Of a DNA stretch of 64,000 bases, positions 34,987 to 43,374 are shown one piece after another (the stretch's first letter is position 1; each line of letters begins with the position of its first letter). The notes beneath the pieces were generated by a model. That model had not been told where the DNA came from. It saw only the letters and a list, made by a program, of their open reading frames with translations, and searched no databases. The DNA is taken from positions 1,918,501-1,982,500 of the forward strand of contig NZ_CP040396.1 of the NCBI RefSeq assembly GCF_005577435.1, read 5' to 3'. Both the position numbers and the translations under genes were made by a program. This stretch comes from Paenibacillus algicola. GTDB lineage: Bacteria > Bacillota > Bacilli > Paenibacillales > Paenibacillaceae.

Positions 34987-36168
34987 GTGAAAAAAACATT
35001 GATAGCCGGTCTGTTAGCGGTTTGCATGCTGCTCCATGCTGCTCCCGGTTATGCTGAAGAAAAGACAGCCGGACAGAACGCGGGCAGTGAGCTGGCTCCG
35101 AATGCGCGCTCCGCGGTGTTGCTGGATGCCGATACAGGCACAATCATTTATGAAAAGAACAGCCATGATAAGCTGCCACCGGCCAGCATTACCAAGATTA
35201 TGACCATGCTGCTGACCATGGAGGCCATTCATGAAGGGCGGCTCAAGTGGACCGATCTCGTTCGCACGAGTGAGTATGCCGCATCCATGGGAGGATCGCA
35301 GATTTTTCTGGAGCCGGGTGAAGAGATGACGGTGGAAGAGATGCTGAAGGGCATTGCGATGGCTTCCGGAAATGATGCCTCAGTGGCTATGGCGGAGAAG
35401 ATTGCCGGGTCGGAGGAAGAATTTGTTCGCATGATGAATGAAAAGGCAGCAGAGCTCGGGATGAAGGATACTCATTTTGTCAACTGTAATGGACTGCCTG
35501 CCGAGAATCATTATAGCTCCGCCCACGACATTGCACTCATGAGCCGTGAGCTGCTGCAATATGAGGGTATTACGAAATATACAGGAGCCTTTCAGGATTA
35601 TTTGCGCAAGGACTCCGAGAAGCCCTTTTGGCTCGTCAATACGAACAAGCTGGTACGCTTCTATGCCGGCGCAGACGGACTGAAAACCGGGTATACGTCA
35701 GAAGCCAAGTTCTGCTTGTCTGCCACAGCGCAGCGGGACGGCCTTCGTGCAGTGGCGGTCGTGCTGGGAGCACCGGATACGAAAATCAGAAATGCTGAAA
35801 TATCTAAAATGTTCGATTACGCGTTCGCCCAGTATCAAATGCATGCCGTGTTCAAAAAGGGCGAGATGCTGGGTACCGTCAAGGTCTCCAAAGGCTCCGA
35901 GCCTCAAATTCAGCTGCAGGCGGAGCAGGATTACCGCGTTCTTGTAAAAAAAGGCGGTAAAACCGAGGAGCTGCGTCATGAGATTGTTCTGCCTGAAAGC
36001 ATTGCTGCTCCGGTCACAGAAGGCCAGGTGCTCGGGACGCTGAAGGTGTATCAGGGAGAGGCGCTGATCAAGGAATTTGAGCTGACCTCCTCCTCAGCAA
36101 TTCAGAGAGCCGGGTTCTGGAAGCTGTTCAAGCGCACGACCCAGCAGCTGTTTCATGTAGATTCATAG
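34987..36168 (+). CDS. dacF: D-alanyl-D-alanine carboxypeptidase DacF
   Basis: A penicillin-binding protein that trims peptidoglycan stems; in B. subtilis it is forespore-specific and shapes the cortex. The 393-residue protein has a signal peptide (about 1-23, cleavage near GYA-EEK), the active-site motif SITK (Ser about 67), SGN in MASGNDAS, and KTG in LKTGYTSEA. The C-terminal domain and amphipathic tail suit membrane attachment. The start is GTG 34987 behind AGGAGGGG. spoIIAA follows with a separate sigma-H-like promoter. Confidence 0.92.
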   Translation: MKKTLIAGLLAVCMLLHAAPGYAEEKTAGQNAGSELAPNARSAVLLDADTGTIIYEKNSHDKLPPASITKIMTMLLTMEAIHEGRLKWTDLVRTSEYAASMGGSQIFLEPGEEMTVEEMLKGIAMASGNDASVAMAEKIAGSEEEFVRMMNEKAAELGMKDTHFVNCNGLPAENHYSSAHDIALMSRELLQYEGITKYTGAFQDYLRKDSEKPFWLVNTNKLVRFYAGADGLKTGYTSEAKFCLSATAQRDGLRAVAVVLGAPDTKIRNAEISKMFDYAFAQYQMHAVFKKGEMLGTVKVSKGSEPQIQLQAEQDYRVLVKKGGKTEELRHEIVLPESIAAPVTEGQVLGTLKVYQGEALIKEFELTSSSAIQRAGFWKLFKRTTQQLFHVDS

Positions 36169-36194
36169 GGGTTTTCTTCTAGTTTTGTCGGGGA

Positions 36195-36223
36195 GCAGGA
36201 AAGTGAAATCACTTCGTAGAAAT
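36195..36223 (+). promoter_or_regulatory. Candidate sigma-H promoter of the spoIIA operon
   Basis: GCAGGAAA (36195-36202) fits the sigma-H -35 (RnAGGAww). GTAGAAA (36216-36222) nearly fits the -10. The -10 and its flank share the GAAATCCTT stretch with the spo0A promoter. A partial Spo0A box, TGTCGGG, lies upstream near 36186. spoIIA is driven by sigma-H and Spo0A in B. subtilis. Confidence 0.6.
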
Positions 36224-36256
36224 CCTTGTTCAAGTCAGGGAGGAGAGTGAGCAAGC

Positions 36257-36610
36257 ATGAATTTAAACGTAGATATGGAGCATCAGCGCCACGTGCTGAT
36301 CGTCAGGCTGTCAGGGGAGCTGGATCACCATACGGCAGATCTGGTCCGAATGCAGCTGGATGAGGCGATTTCACGGCGGCAGACGGAGCATCTGGTGCTG
36401 AGCTTTAAAGAATTGGAGTTTATGGACAGCTCGGGACTCGGTGTAATCCTGGGTCGTTACAAGATTATAAAGCAAAAGGGCGGAAAAATGGCGGTATGCG
36501 ATGTGAAGCCGGCGGTGTACCGCCTGCTGGAAATGTCGGGCCTGTTTAAGATTATGCCGATCTATGAAGACGAGGCTACTGCACTTTCGGGTTTGGAGGT
36601 TGTGTCATGA
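36257..36610 (+). CDS. spoIIAA: Anti-sigma F factor antagonist SpoIIAA
   Basis: A STAS-domain protein that releases sigma-F from SpoIIAB when dephosphorylated by SpoIIE. The 117-residue protein has [14 protein letters not shown] and the phosphorylation site in [15 protein letters not shown] (Ser about 58). GGAGGAGAGTGAG precedes the ATG. Its stop overlaps the spoIIAB start by four bases, matching the coupled spoIIA operon of B. subtilis. Confidence 0.96.
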   Translation: MNLNVDMEHQRHVLIVRLSGELDHHTADLVRMQLDEAISRRQTEHLVLSFKELEFMDSSGLGVILGRYKIIKQKGGKMAVCDVKPAVYRLLEMSGLFKIMPIYEDEATALSGLEVVS

Positions 36611-37065
36611 GTGAATCACAAGCACAGCATAATTTCATGACGCTTGAATTCGCGGCAAAATCAGAGAATGAAGGCTTTGCCCGGGTCGCCGTGGCAGCCT
36701 TTATCTCTCAGCTGGACCCAACCATGGATGAGCTGAGTGACCTGAAGACCGTCGTGTCCGAGGCCGTGACCAACTGCATTATTCATGGCTATGACAGTGA
36801 TCCCCAGGGTAAAGTGCGGATTCAAGCGTCCATTGACGGGGACGTTATCACGTTGATTATTGAGGACCGTGGTCAGGGAATTGAGGATCTGGAGATGGCG
36901 AAGCAGCCGCTGTATACCTCCAAGCCGGAGCTGGAAAGATCAGGCATGGGCTTTACGATCATGGAAAACTTCATGGATGAATTCGATGTTGTCAGTGAGC
37001 CGGGATCCGGCACCGCGATCAAAATGAAAAAAAGGATTGAATCCAAGAAAGCTTTGTATAATTAG
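36607..37065 (+). CDS. spoIIAB: Anti-sigma F factor and kinase SpoIIAB
   Basis: A GHKL-type ATPase that binds and inhibits sigma-F and phosphorylates SpoIIAA. The 152-residue protein shows the N-box [14 protein letters not shown], the G1 motif [12 protein letters not shown] and the G2-type [22 protein letters not shown] precedes the ATG, which overlaps the spoIIAA stop. sigF follows after 11 bases, so sensor, inhibitor and target are encoded together. Confidence 0.96.
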   Translation: MSESQAQHNFMTLEFAAKSENEGFARVAVAAFISQLDPTMDELSDLKTVVSEAVTNCIIHGYDSDPQGKVRIQASIDGDVITLIIEDRGQGIEDLEMAKQPLYTSKPELERSGMGFTIMENFMDEFDVVSEPGSGTAIKMKKRIESKKALYN

Positions 37066-37076
37066 GGGTTGGACAC

Positions 37077-37832
37077 ATGGATGCCGATGTGAAGAAAGCT
37101 TCGCAGACTTATTTGGACGACGCTGAGGTTAAACGTTTGATCGCACTTAGCCAAAGCGGAGATAATGTGGCCCGGGATACACTGGTGAATTGTAACATTC
37201 GTCTGGTCTGGTCGGTGGTGCAGCGCTTTATGAACCGCGGATATGAGCCGGAGGATTTGTTTCAGATCGGCTGTATCGGACTGCTGAAATCTGTGGACAA
37301 ATTTGATCTCAGCTATGACGTGAAATTCTCAACCTATGCTGTACCGATGATTATCGGCGAGATTCAGCGCTTTCTCCGTGATGACGGGACGCTAAAGGTC
37401 AGCCGCTCGCTGAAGGAAATGGCGAACAAGGTGCGCAAGAAGAGAGACGAGCTCTCCAAGCATCTTGACCGACTCCCGACCGTGAAGGAGGTCGCTGAGG
37501 AGCTGGGCGTCACCCCGGAGGAGGTTGTGTTTGCACAAGAGGCGAACAAGCCTCCCACCTCGATTCATGAAACCGTGTTTGAGAACGACGGAGATCCTAT
37601 TACCTTGATGGATCAGATCGCCGACGAATCTCAGGAACGGTGGTTTGACAAGCTGGCTCTCAATGAGGCCATTGAAGGACTCTCCGAACGGGAGCGGCTG
37701 ATTGTCTACTTGCGGTACTACCGTGACCAGACTCAGTCGGAGGTAGCCTCGCGGCTGGGAATTTCCCAGGTGCAGGTTTCCAGGCTGGAGAAAAAAATTC
37801 TTCAAAACATCAAAAATCAGATTGCCCAGTAG
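37077..37832 (+). CDS. sigF: RNA polymerase sigma factor SigF
   Basis: The first forespore-specific sigma factor. The 251-residue protein has region 2 (RLVWSVVQRFMNRGYEPEDLFQIGCIGL and KFSTYAVPMIIGEI), region 3 (about 110-165) and region 4 with SQVQVSRLEKKIL, the helix-turn-helix for -35 binding. The ATG at 37077 follows GGGGTTGG. It is the last gene of the spoIIA operon and is followed by a terminator. Confidence 0.97.
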   Translation: MDADVKKASQTYLDDAEVKRLIALSQSGDNVARDTLVNCNIRLVWSVVQRFMNRGYEPEDLFQIGCIGLLKSVDKFDLSYDVKFSTYAVPMIIGEIQRFLRDDGTLKVSRSLKEMANKVRKKRDELSKHLDRLPTVKEVAEELGVTPEEVVFAQEANKPPTSIHETVFENDGDPITLMDQIADESQERWFDKLALNEAIEGLSERERLIVYLRYYRDQTQSEVASRLGISQVQVSRLEKKILQNIKNQIAQ

Positions 37833-37837
37833 CGAAA

Positions 37838-37882
37838 GGGCCGTCACTCCAGATGCAGGGTCTGGCAGTGGCGGTCCTTTTT
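37838..37882 (+). terminator. Terminator of the spoIIA operon
   Basis: GGGCCGTCACTCCAGA (37838-37853) pairs with TCTGGCAGTGGCGGTCC (37861-37877) with one mismatch or bulge. TTTTT follows. Confidence 0.82.
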
Positions 37883-37919
37883 GCGATACAAGCCTGGCTT
37901 GAACTGGAAAAGCTTCAAA

Positions 37920-37949
37920 GAGTAGAACCGACTTGAATTTCCCATACTA
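37920..37949 (+). promoter_or_regulatory. Candidate sigma-G-type promoter of spoVA
   Basis: CATACTA (37943-37949) is a good forespore -10 of the sigma-G type. GAGTA (37920-37924), 18 bases upstream, is a one-mismatch fit to GNATA. B. subtilis spoVA is transcribed by sigma-G. It lies 33 bases before spoVAA. Confidence 0.5.
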
Positions 37950-37981
37950 AAAGCAATTTAGCAGTGAAGGAGTGTTTTTGG

Positions 37982-38629
37982 ATGAACAGGAATCCCGCTC
38001 CGACTATATTTGTTCAGCTTCGCAGCCGAATCTCACTTCCGCGCAGTCAGCCTATTATGCTGGGTCAGGTTGCTTTTCTCATCTGTGACCGCGAATGGGA
38101 GGAGCCGCTTCGTAATCTGGTGATCGCTGTGCCCAAGGAGAAGGAAGGCAATCGCCTGCTGCTGGATCTTATTCAGATCATCCCGAAGATTCTGATGCTG
38201 ATCCCTGGTGCCCGCATCGAGCCGATGGGACATAATCATACGCTGATTGAGCTGACGGGAAGAGAGGCCAAGCCGTCCTGGATCTGGTTTCCACTCGTCT
38301 GGCTGCTGCTGTTCTTCGGCTCCGCGCTGACGATTATGAACTTCCACGCGGATGTGAACATGCTGGAGGTGCAGGTTCGGATTGTGGAGATGGTCACCGG
38401 GGAGCGGGATGAGCATCCGTATCTGTTTCAGACGGCATATTCGCTCGGGATCGGCTTCGGGATGACCGTTTTTTTTAACCATCTGTTCAAGAAAAAATGG
38501 AATGAAGAGCCGACCCCGCTGGAAGTGGAAATGTTTCTGTATCAAGAAAATCTTGACCAGTTTGTCGTAGCCGAGGAATATCGCAGCCGCACAACGCATA
38601 TTGGGCCTTCGTCAGGGAGACGGCGGTAA
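37982..38629 (+). CDS. spoVAA: Stage V sporulation protein AA
   Basis: A component of the SpoVA system for dipicolinic acid movement and germination. The 215-residue protein has an N-terminal soluble domain (about 1-90), then two membrane spans (about 95-115 and 145-168). TIFVQLRSRISL near the start and the position before spoVAB identify it. ATG 37982 lies nine bases after AAGGAG. Its last base overlaps the spoVAB ATG. Confidence 0.88.
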   Translation: MNRNPAPTIFVQLRSRISLPRSQPIMLGQVAFLICDREWEEPLRNLVIAVPKEKEGNRLLLDLIQIIPKILMLIPGARIEPMGHNHTLIELTGREAKPSWIWFPLVWLLLFFGSALTIMNFHADVNMLEVQVRIVEMVTGERDEHPYLFQTAYSLGIGFGMTVFFNHLFKKKWNEEPTPLEVEMFLYQENLDQFVVAEEYRSRTTHIGPSSGRRR

Positions 38630-39051
38630 TGCTCAAGCTTCATGATGCACTGTCTATTCTGCTTGGCGTTGCCGGCGGCGTTGCCGTGGGAGGCGGAGTG
38701 ATCGCCCTGATCATCGTGCTGGATATTATTCCGAGGCTGGCTCAGTTAACGCGCACCTATCACCGGGTTCACTGGTACGAGGGTGCACTGATCGGCGGCT
38801 CGCTGATCGGAACACTGGCGGATTTCTGGCATTGGAGTATTCCGTTGGGACGGATTACCAGCACTTTGATCGGATTATGGTGCGGCATCTTTATCGGACT
38901 GCTGGCTGCGGCGCTGACGGAGGTGCTGAATGTCCTGCCGATTCTCGCCAAAAGGCTGAAGATGACAGGGTATTTATTCGGCCTGCTCATGGCGATGGTA
39001 GCCGGAAAGGTCGCAGGCTCACTGTTTGACTGGTTTATTTACAGGCCTTAG
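38629..39051 (+). CDS. spoVAB: Stage V sporulation protein AB
   Basis: A 140-residue integral membrane protein with about four spans, with GVAGGVAVGGGVIALIIVLDIIPRL, a central YEGALIGGSLIGTLADF, and a Gly-rich C-terminus. The family accompanies SpoVAA in sporulating Bacillales; its exact task in dipicolinate channel function is not established. The ATG overlaps the spoVAA stop. In B. subtilis spoVAC would come next; here spoVAF does. Confidence 0.9.
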   Translation: MLKLHDALSILLGVAGGVAVGGGVIALIIVLDIIPRLAQLTRTYHRVHWYEGALIGGSLIGTLADFWHWSIPLGRITSTLIGLWCGIFIGLLAAALTEVLNVLPILAKRLKMTGYLFGLLMAMVAGKVAGSLFDWFIYRP

Positions 39052-39079
39052 CCCATCCCCATCAAGGAGGAGAATGACG

Positions 39080-40717
39080 ATGGAAGAAATGGAAGACAAA
39101 TCGACCGGATTCGGCAGAGATGAGGTTCCCCCGGTTCCGCCAAGCGTCATGAAAGAAATGAAGGAGAAGGCCCATCTGGAAAAAAGAGATGCCGAAACCT
39201 CGGCCAATACAGAGGAATCGGTAGAATACTGGCTGGGAAAGGATGAAATCCCCGTCAGGCTGAAGGATTTAAAGAGCGCTCTGGAGGATATTGTCGGTCT
39301 GAACCGCTCCTTTGACATCGTGCTGCGGGAAATGGTCATCGGAGGCCGAAGCACCGCGATCCTGTTCGTCAATGGCCTGATTAACAGTGACGTGACGACA
39401 TTGATCCTGAACCGGCTGACCCTGCTGGACACCCGGGATTTAAAGTCTCACCCGGTCCAAGCGATCAAGAACCAGTATATTCCGTTCGTTCAGGTAGCTG
39501 ACACGCTGAAGCTGAGCGAGGCGATCAACGAGGCTTTGGTAGGCCAAAGTGCCATCTTTATAGAAGGCGAGAACCGGGCGATTATCCTGGATACCCGCAG
39601 CTATCCGTCGCGTAGTCCGGCAGAGCCGGAGGTGGAGCGAGTCGTCCGCGGAGCGCGCGACGGCTTCACCGAAACCCTGCTCACGAACATCAACCTGATC
39701 CGCAGGCGGGTGCGTGACCCGGGACTGAACTGTGAGATTATGAAGGTCGGACGGCGGACACAGACGGATGTTGCCATTGTTTTTGTGGATGATATCGTCG
39801 ATCAGGTTCAGGTGGAAGCCATCCGCGACAAGATTAACAAGCTGGACTTGGAAGGACTTCCGCTGGCGGACAAGCAGCTGGAGGAGGCCATCGTCAACCG
39901 CGGCTGGCATCCCTATCCGCTCGTCAGATACTCGGAAAGACCCGATGTAGTCGCCTCTCATTTGCTGGAGGGACGGGTCGTGGTTATGGTGGATACATCG
40001 CCCAGCGTGATGATCATGCCGACCACGTTCTTTGATTTATGTCAGCATGCCGAAGAGAACCGGCAGACGCCGTTTATGGGAACGTATTTGCGCTGGATTC
40101 GCTTTGGCGGAATACTGGCCTCCATGTTTCTGCTCCCGCTTTGGATGTTGCTGGTCGTCCATCCCGAGCTCAAGCCGCCTTTTCTCGAGATTCTCGGTCC
40201 GCAGGAGAATGCAAAGCTGCCGATCATTATGCAGTTTCTGATCATTGAGTTTGGTGTGGATCTGCTGCGGCTGGCCGCGGTGCATACACCGACGCCGCTG
40301 GCCTCAGCCATGGGCCTGATTGCTGCCATCCTGATTGGAGACATTGCGGTCAAAACCGGATTCTTCGTCAATGAGGTTATTCTGTATATGGCTGTGGCCG
40401 CGATCGGAATGTTTGCGACACCGAGCTATGAGCTGGGGCTTGCCAACCGTGCTGTCCGTTTGGTGCTGCTGATTGCGGTGGCGCTGTTCGGTGTAAAGGG
40501 CTTTGTCGCGGGGACGACGCTGCTCATTGTGCTGTTGACTACACATCGCTCGTATAACTCCTCCTACCTGTGGCCGTTTATTCCTTTTAGTGCAAAGGCT
40601 ATGGGCGAGGTATTGCTCCGCAAGCCGCTGCTGTATTCCAGAAAACGCCCGTCCATCAACAAAACGAGGGACAACAGCAAGATGGGTCCTGAGATGAAGC
40701 CGGGCAATCAAACTTAA
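39080..40717 (+). CDS. spoVAF: SpoVAF/GerA-family spore germination protein
   Basis: A membrane protein related to the A subunit of germinant receptors; SpoVAF in B. subtilis acts with YqhR-like partners to amplify germination. The 545-residue protein has a long soluble N-terminal region (about 1-310, with RRRVRDPGLNCEIMKVGRRTQTDVAIV) and about five membrane spans (about 340-510) with MPTTFFDLCQHAEENRQTP. ATG 39080 has AGGAGG nine bases upstream; earlier in-frame starts lie within spoVAB. spoVAC, spoVAD and spoVAE are absent between spoVAB and this gene. Confidence 0.88.
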   Translation: MEEMEDKSTGFGRDEVPPVPPSVMKEMKEKAHLEKRDAETSANTEESVEYWLGKDEIPVRLKDLKSALEDIVGLNRSFDIVLREMVIGGRSTAILFVNGLINSDVTTLILNRLTLLDTRDLKSHPVQAIKNQYIPFVQVADTLKLSEAINEALVGQSAIFIEGENRAIILDTRSYPSRSPAEPEVERVVRGARDGFTETLLTNINLIRRRVRDPGLNCEIMKVGRRTQTDVAIVFVDDIVDQVQVEAIRDKINKLDLEGLPLADKQLEEAIVNRGWHPYPLVRYSERPDVVASHLLEGRVVVMVDTSPSVMIMPTTFFDLCQHAEENRQTPFMGTYLRWIRFGGILASMFLLPLWMLLVVHPELKPPFLEILGPQENAKLPIIMQFLIIEFGVDLLRLAAVHTPTPLASAMGLIAAILIGDIAVKTGFFVNEVILYMAVAAIGMFATPSYELGLANRAVRLVLLIAVALFGVKGFVAGTTLLIVLLTTHRSYNSSYLWPFIPFSAKAMGEVLLRKPLLYSRKRPSINKTRDNSKMGPEMKPGNQT

Positions 40718-40767
40718 TCAATACAAACGTTCTGTGTAATAATCCATTTCTTTTTGAGGGTCTTGTC

Positions 40768-40776
40768 TGCTATACT
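40768..40776 (+). promoter_or_regulatory. Extended -10 promoter element of lysA
   Basis: TGC-TATACT (40768-40776) lies 56 bases before the lysA start. The -35 is poor (TTTCTT around 40747). I saw no lysine riboswitch in the short leader. Confidence 0.5.
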
Positions 40777-40831
40777 GTGTAGAATTACTCGATTACCCAT
40801 TTTTAAAATATTGATCGGAGGAATTGCAGGC

Positions 40832-42163
40832 ATGTTTCTACACGGTACTAGCACAATCAATGAGAATGGACATCTTGAAATCGGGGGCTGTGACACTTCA
40901 GAGCTGAAAGCCCAGTATGGCACCCCTCTTTATATTGTGGATGAGCAAGCGGTCAGAGACCGGGCAAGAGAATATATCGAAGCTTTTAAGGCGTCCGGCT
41001 TGAAATTCCAGGTGGCATATGCCAGCAAGGCGTTCTGCGTTATGGCGATGTGCCGTCTGGCAGAAGAGGAAGGCATGTCCCTGGATGTTGTATCCGACGG
41101 CGAGCTGTACACAGCGCTGCAGGCGGGCTTCCCGGCAGAGCGTATTCACTTCCATGGCAACAACAAGACGATCGAAGAGATCGAGATGGCGCTGGACGCC
41201 AAGATCGGCTGCTTTGTTGTCGACAATGAGGTGGAGCTGCACATGCTTCAGGCGATTGCCGCTGAGAAGAAGGTGCAGGTTAAAATTTTGCTGCGCGTAA
41301 CCCCAGGCGTTGAGGCTCACACGCATGAATATATCTCGACCGGCCAGACAGACTCCAAGTTCGGCTTTGATATTGGTAACGGCTCTGCCTTCACGGCTGT
41401 GAAGCTGGCTTCGCAGCAAGACAATCTGGAGCTGCTGGGGCTGCATTCCCATATCGGCTCCCAGATTTTTGAGGTCGAAGGCTTCCAGATGGCAGTTCAG
41501 CGTGTGGCTGAATTTGCGGCTTCGGTAAAGGAACAGCTGGGCGTAACCTTTACTGTCGTCAACCTGGGCGGCGGCTTCGGTATCCGCTACGTGGAAGGCG
41601 ATACTCCGTTGCAGGTGTCCCAATATGTGAAGGCCATTACCGATGCGGTGAAGAATCACTTTGCAGGTATCGCCGAAGAGCTGCCTGAAATCTGGGTCGA
41701 GCCAGGCCGCAGTATCGTAGGCGACGCAGGTACAACACTGTACACGGTTGGCACGAGCAAGGACATTCCAGGGGTTCGGAAATATGTAGCCGTAGACGGC
41801 GGCATGACAGACAACCCGCGTCCGGCTCTGTACGAATCCCGTTATGAAGCCATTCTCGCGAACCGCGCGAACGACAAGGTGGAAGAGACGGTATCCATCG
41901 CCGGTAAATGCTGTGAGAGTGGAGATATGCTGATCTGGGATCTGGATCTGCCGAAGGTGGAGTCCGGTGATTTGCTGGCTGTAGCCTGCACAGGTGCTTA
42001 TAACTATTCCATGGCCAGCAACTACAACCGGATCCGTAAGCCGGCGGTCGTATTCGTGAAGGACGGCCAAAGTGATCTTGTGGTTCGCCGCGAAAGCCTG
42101 GAGGACATCGTTCACCTGGACGTGGTGCCTGAGCGCATCAGCAAGGAAAGTGTCCTGAAGTAA
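40832..42163 (+). CDS. lysA: Diaminopimelate decarboxylase
   Basis: A PLP enzyme converting meso-diaminopimelate to lysine, the last step of lysine synthesis. The 443-residue, fold-III protein has the PLP Lys in VAYASKAFC (about residue 66), LGLHSHIGSQI, the Gly-rich phosphate site NLGGGFGIRY, EPGRSIVGDAG, and CCESGDML with the active-site Cys. ATG 40832 follows GGAGG by ten bases. The order spoVA-lysA is as in B. subtilis. A perfect terminator follows. Confidence 0.96.
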   Translation: MFLHGTSTINENGHLEIGGCDTSELKAQYGTPLYIVDEQAVRDRAREYIEAFKASGLKFQVAYASKAFCVMAMCRLAEEEGMSLDVVSDGELYTALQAGFPAERIHFHGNNKTIEEIEMALDAKIGCFVVDNEVELHMLQAIAAEKKVQVKILLRVTPGVEAHTHEYISTGQTDSKFGFDIGNGSAFTAVKLASQQDNLELLGLHSHIGSQIFEVEGFQMAVQRVAEFAASVKEQLGVTFTVVNLGGGFGIRYVEGDTPLQVSQYVKAITDAVKNHFAGIAEELPEIWVEPGRSIVGDAGTTLYTVGTSKDIPGVRKYVAVDGGMTDNPRPALYESRYEAILANRANDKVEETVSIAGKCCESGDMLIWDLDLPKVESGDLLAVACTGAYNYSMASNYNRIRKPAVVFVKDGQSDLVVRRESLEDIVHLDVVPERISKESVLK

Positions 42164-42191
42164 TTAGCATAACCAATGCATTTCTGGGATG

Positions 42192-42236
42192 AAGGAGGCC
42201 CCTAAGGCGCAGGCCAAGCCGGGCCTCCTTTCCTTT
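42192..42236 (+). terminator. Terminator of lysA
   Basis: AAGGAGGCCC (42192-42201) and GGGCCTCCTT (42221-42230) form a perfect 10-bp stem with a 19-base loop, followed by TCCTTT. Confidence 0.78.
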
Positions 42237-42334
42237 GGGAGAATTATACGATACAATGGACAACGTGAGTCTTTGAGAGCAGTGCTGAGGCCGCTTGATG
42301 AGCGGCTATCATACCGTAAAGGGACGTGATTGGA

Positions 42335-42769
42335 ATGAAAAAAGGAACCATCGAACTCGAAAACGGCGGCATGGTGGAAATTGATTTTCTGCCGGAGGAA
42401 GCGCCAAACACAGTAGCAAACTTTGAGAAGCTGGCGAACAGCGGCTTTTATAACGGACTGAGCTTTCACCGTGTAATTCCGGGCTTTGTGGCTCAAGGCG
42501 GCTGCCCTGTAGGCAACGGCACGGGCGGTCCTGGCTACACCATTAACTGTGAAACAGCTACCAACACTACGAAGCATGAGACGGGTGTACTGTCCATGGC
42601 ACACGCGGGACGCAACACCGGCGGCAGCCAGTTCTTCATCGTCTATTCCCCGCAGCCTCACCTGGACGGCGTGCACACTGTTTTTGGTAAAGTAACCAGC
42701 GGTATGGAGCATGTTAACAATGTGAAGCCTGGCGATAAGATGAAGGAAGTCAAGGTTTGGGAAGCGTAG
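42335..42769 (+). CDS. ppiB: Cyclophilin-type peptidyl-prolyl isomerase
   Basis: A cytoplasmic cis-trans prolyl isomerase that helps protein folding. The 144-residue protein contains [13 protein letters not shown] (catalytic Arg and Phe), [16 protein letters not shown] and [11 protein letters not shown], the core cyclophilin motifs. No signal peptide. ATG 42335 follows AAAGGGACGTG; a GTG at 42326 is in frame but has no better site. It is flanked by terminators, so it is a single-gene unit. Confidence 0.95.
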   Translation: MKKGTIELENGGMVEIDFLPEEAPNTVANFEKLANSGFYNGLSFHRVIPGFVAQGGCPVGNGTGGPGYTINCETATNTTKHETGVLSMAHAGRNTGGSQFFIVYSPQPHLDGVHTVFGKVTSGMEHVNNVKPGDKMKEVKVWEA

Positions 42770-42789
42770 AAACAATATAGCAAGGAAGC

Positions 42790-42829
42790 AGCCCTCTCAG
42801 GCAGTATGTGTCTGAGAGGGCTTTTTTTT
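42790..42829 (+). terminator. Terminator of ppiB
   Basis: AGCCCTCTCAG (42790-42800) and CTGAGAGGGCT (42812-42822) form an 11-bp stem followed by seven or more T. One of the strongest terminators in the window. Confidence 0.92.
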
Positions 42830-42928
42830 GGGCTGATCCTTGCTAAGCGCTTTTCGCCTCATTGTTGCTTTATTAATTTTAAATATGGTAACATGACTTC
42901 ATAGGTTGCAAAGTATAGCTGAATATCA

Positions 42929-43093
42929 TATCCTTCGGGGCAGGGTGAAATTCCCTACCGGCGGTGATGGACGGAGAGTGCACGCTGTGCAGATGTCTCT
43001 TCGAACTCAGTCCGTGACCCGTCTCTACTTCGTAGAGCCGGTGGACCTGGTGCAAATCCGGGACCGACAGTATAGTCTGGATGGGAGAAGGAG
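42929..43093 (+). ncRNA. FMN riboswitch (RFN element)
   Basis: The conserved RFN core is visible: TCCTTCGGGGCAGGGTGAAA opening the aptamer, then TTCCCTACCGGCGGT, the internal AGCCGGTGGAC-like helix, and the closing CCGACAGTATAGTCTGGATG with GGAGAAGGAGA. FMN binding normally folds the downstream leader into a terminator and lowers riboflavin synthesis. A -35-like TTGCTT (42865) and TAACAT (42889) precede it. It controls ribD-ribE-ribBA-ribH. Confidence 0.95.
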
Positions 43094-43279
43094 AAGAGCG
43101 CATAGCACTTTATTTGTGCTGTGCCTCACTGAGAAATCATTGCTTTCCTGTGTGTCAAATTTCACAAAGATAACGATACAAGACTTGCCGGAGGGCATGA
43201 TTGCCTTTCTCTGCTTTTCTTTGCGTTGCTTTGAGCTGTTTATCACCGGAATGATTTTTGGTGTACTCCCATTAAACAT

Positions 43280-43316
43280 GCCCTGATCTGGATAAACCCC
43301 AGACTCAGGGCTTTTT
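43280..43316 (+). terminator. Regulated terminator of the rib leader
   Basis: GCCCTGA (43280-43286) pairs with TCAGGGC (43305-43311), extended by TGG/CCA inside, then five T. It is about 190 bases beyond the aptamer, farther than usual. The spacer (43094-43279) contains a second hairpin, GCATAGCAC with GTGCTGTGC, and is presumably part of the switch. Confidence 0.75.
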
Positions 43317-43374
43317 GTATTCTTAAAGTTTCATTTTGTAACAGCTAGATCATTTCAAAGTGGGTGAATGGGCA

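Noticed and set aside
40898..42115. 405-codon open frame on the minus strand opposite lysA
   Set aside because: It mirrors lysA completely and encodes no recognisable domain. The strong codon bias of the real gene explains it.
42906..43286. 126-codon frame across the FMN riboswitch
   Set aside because: The region is a conserved regulatory RNA. The frame is incidental.
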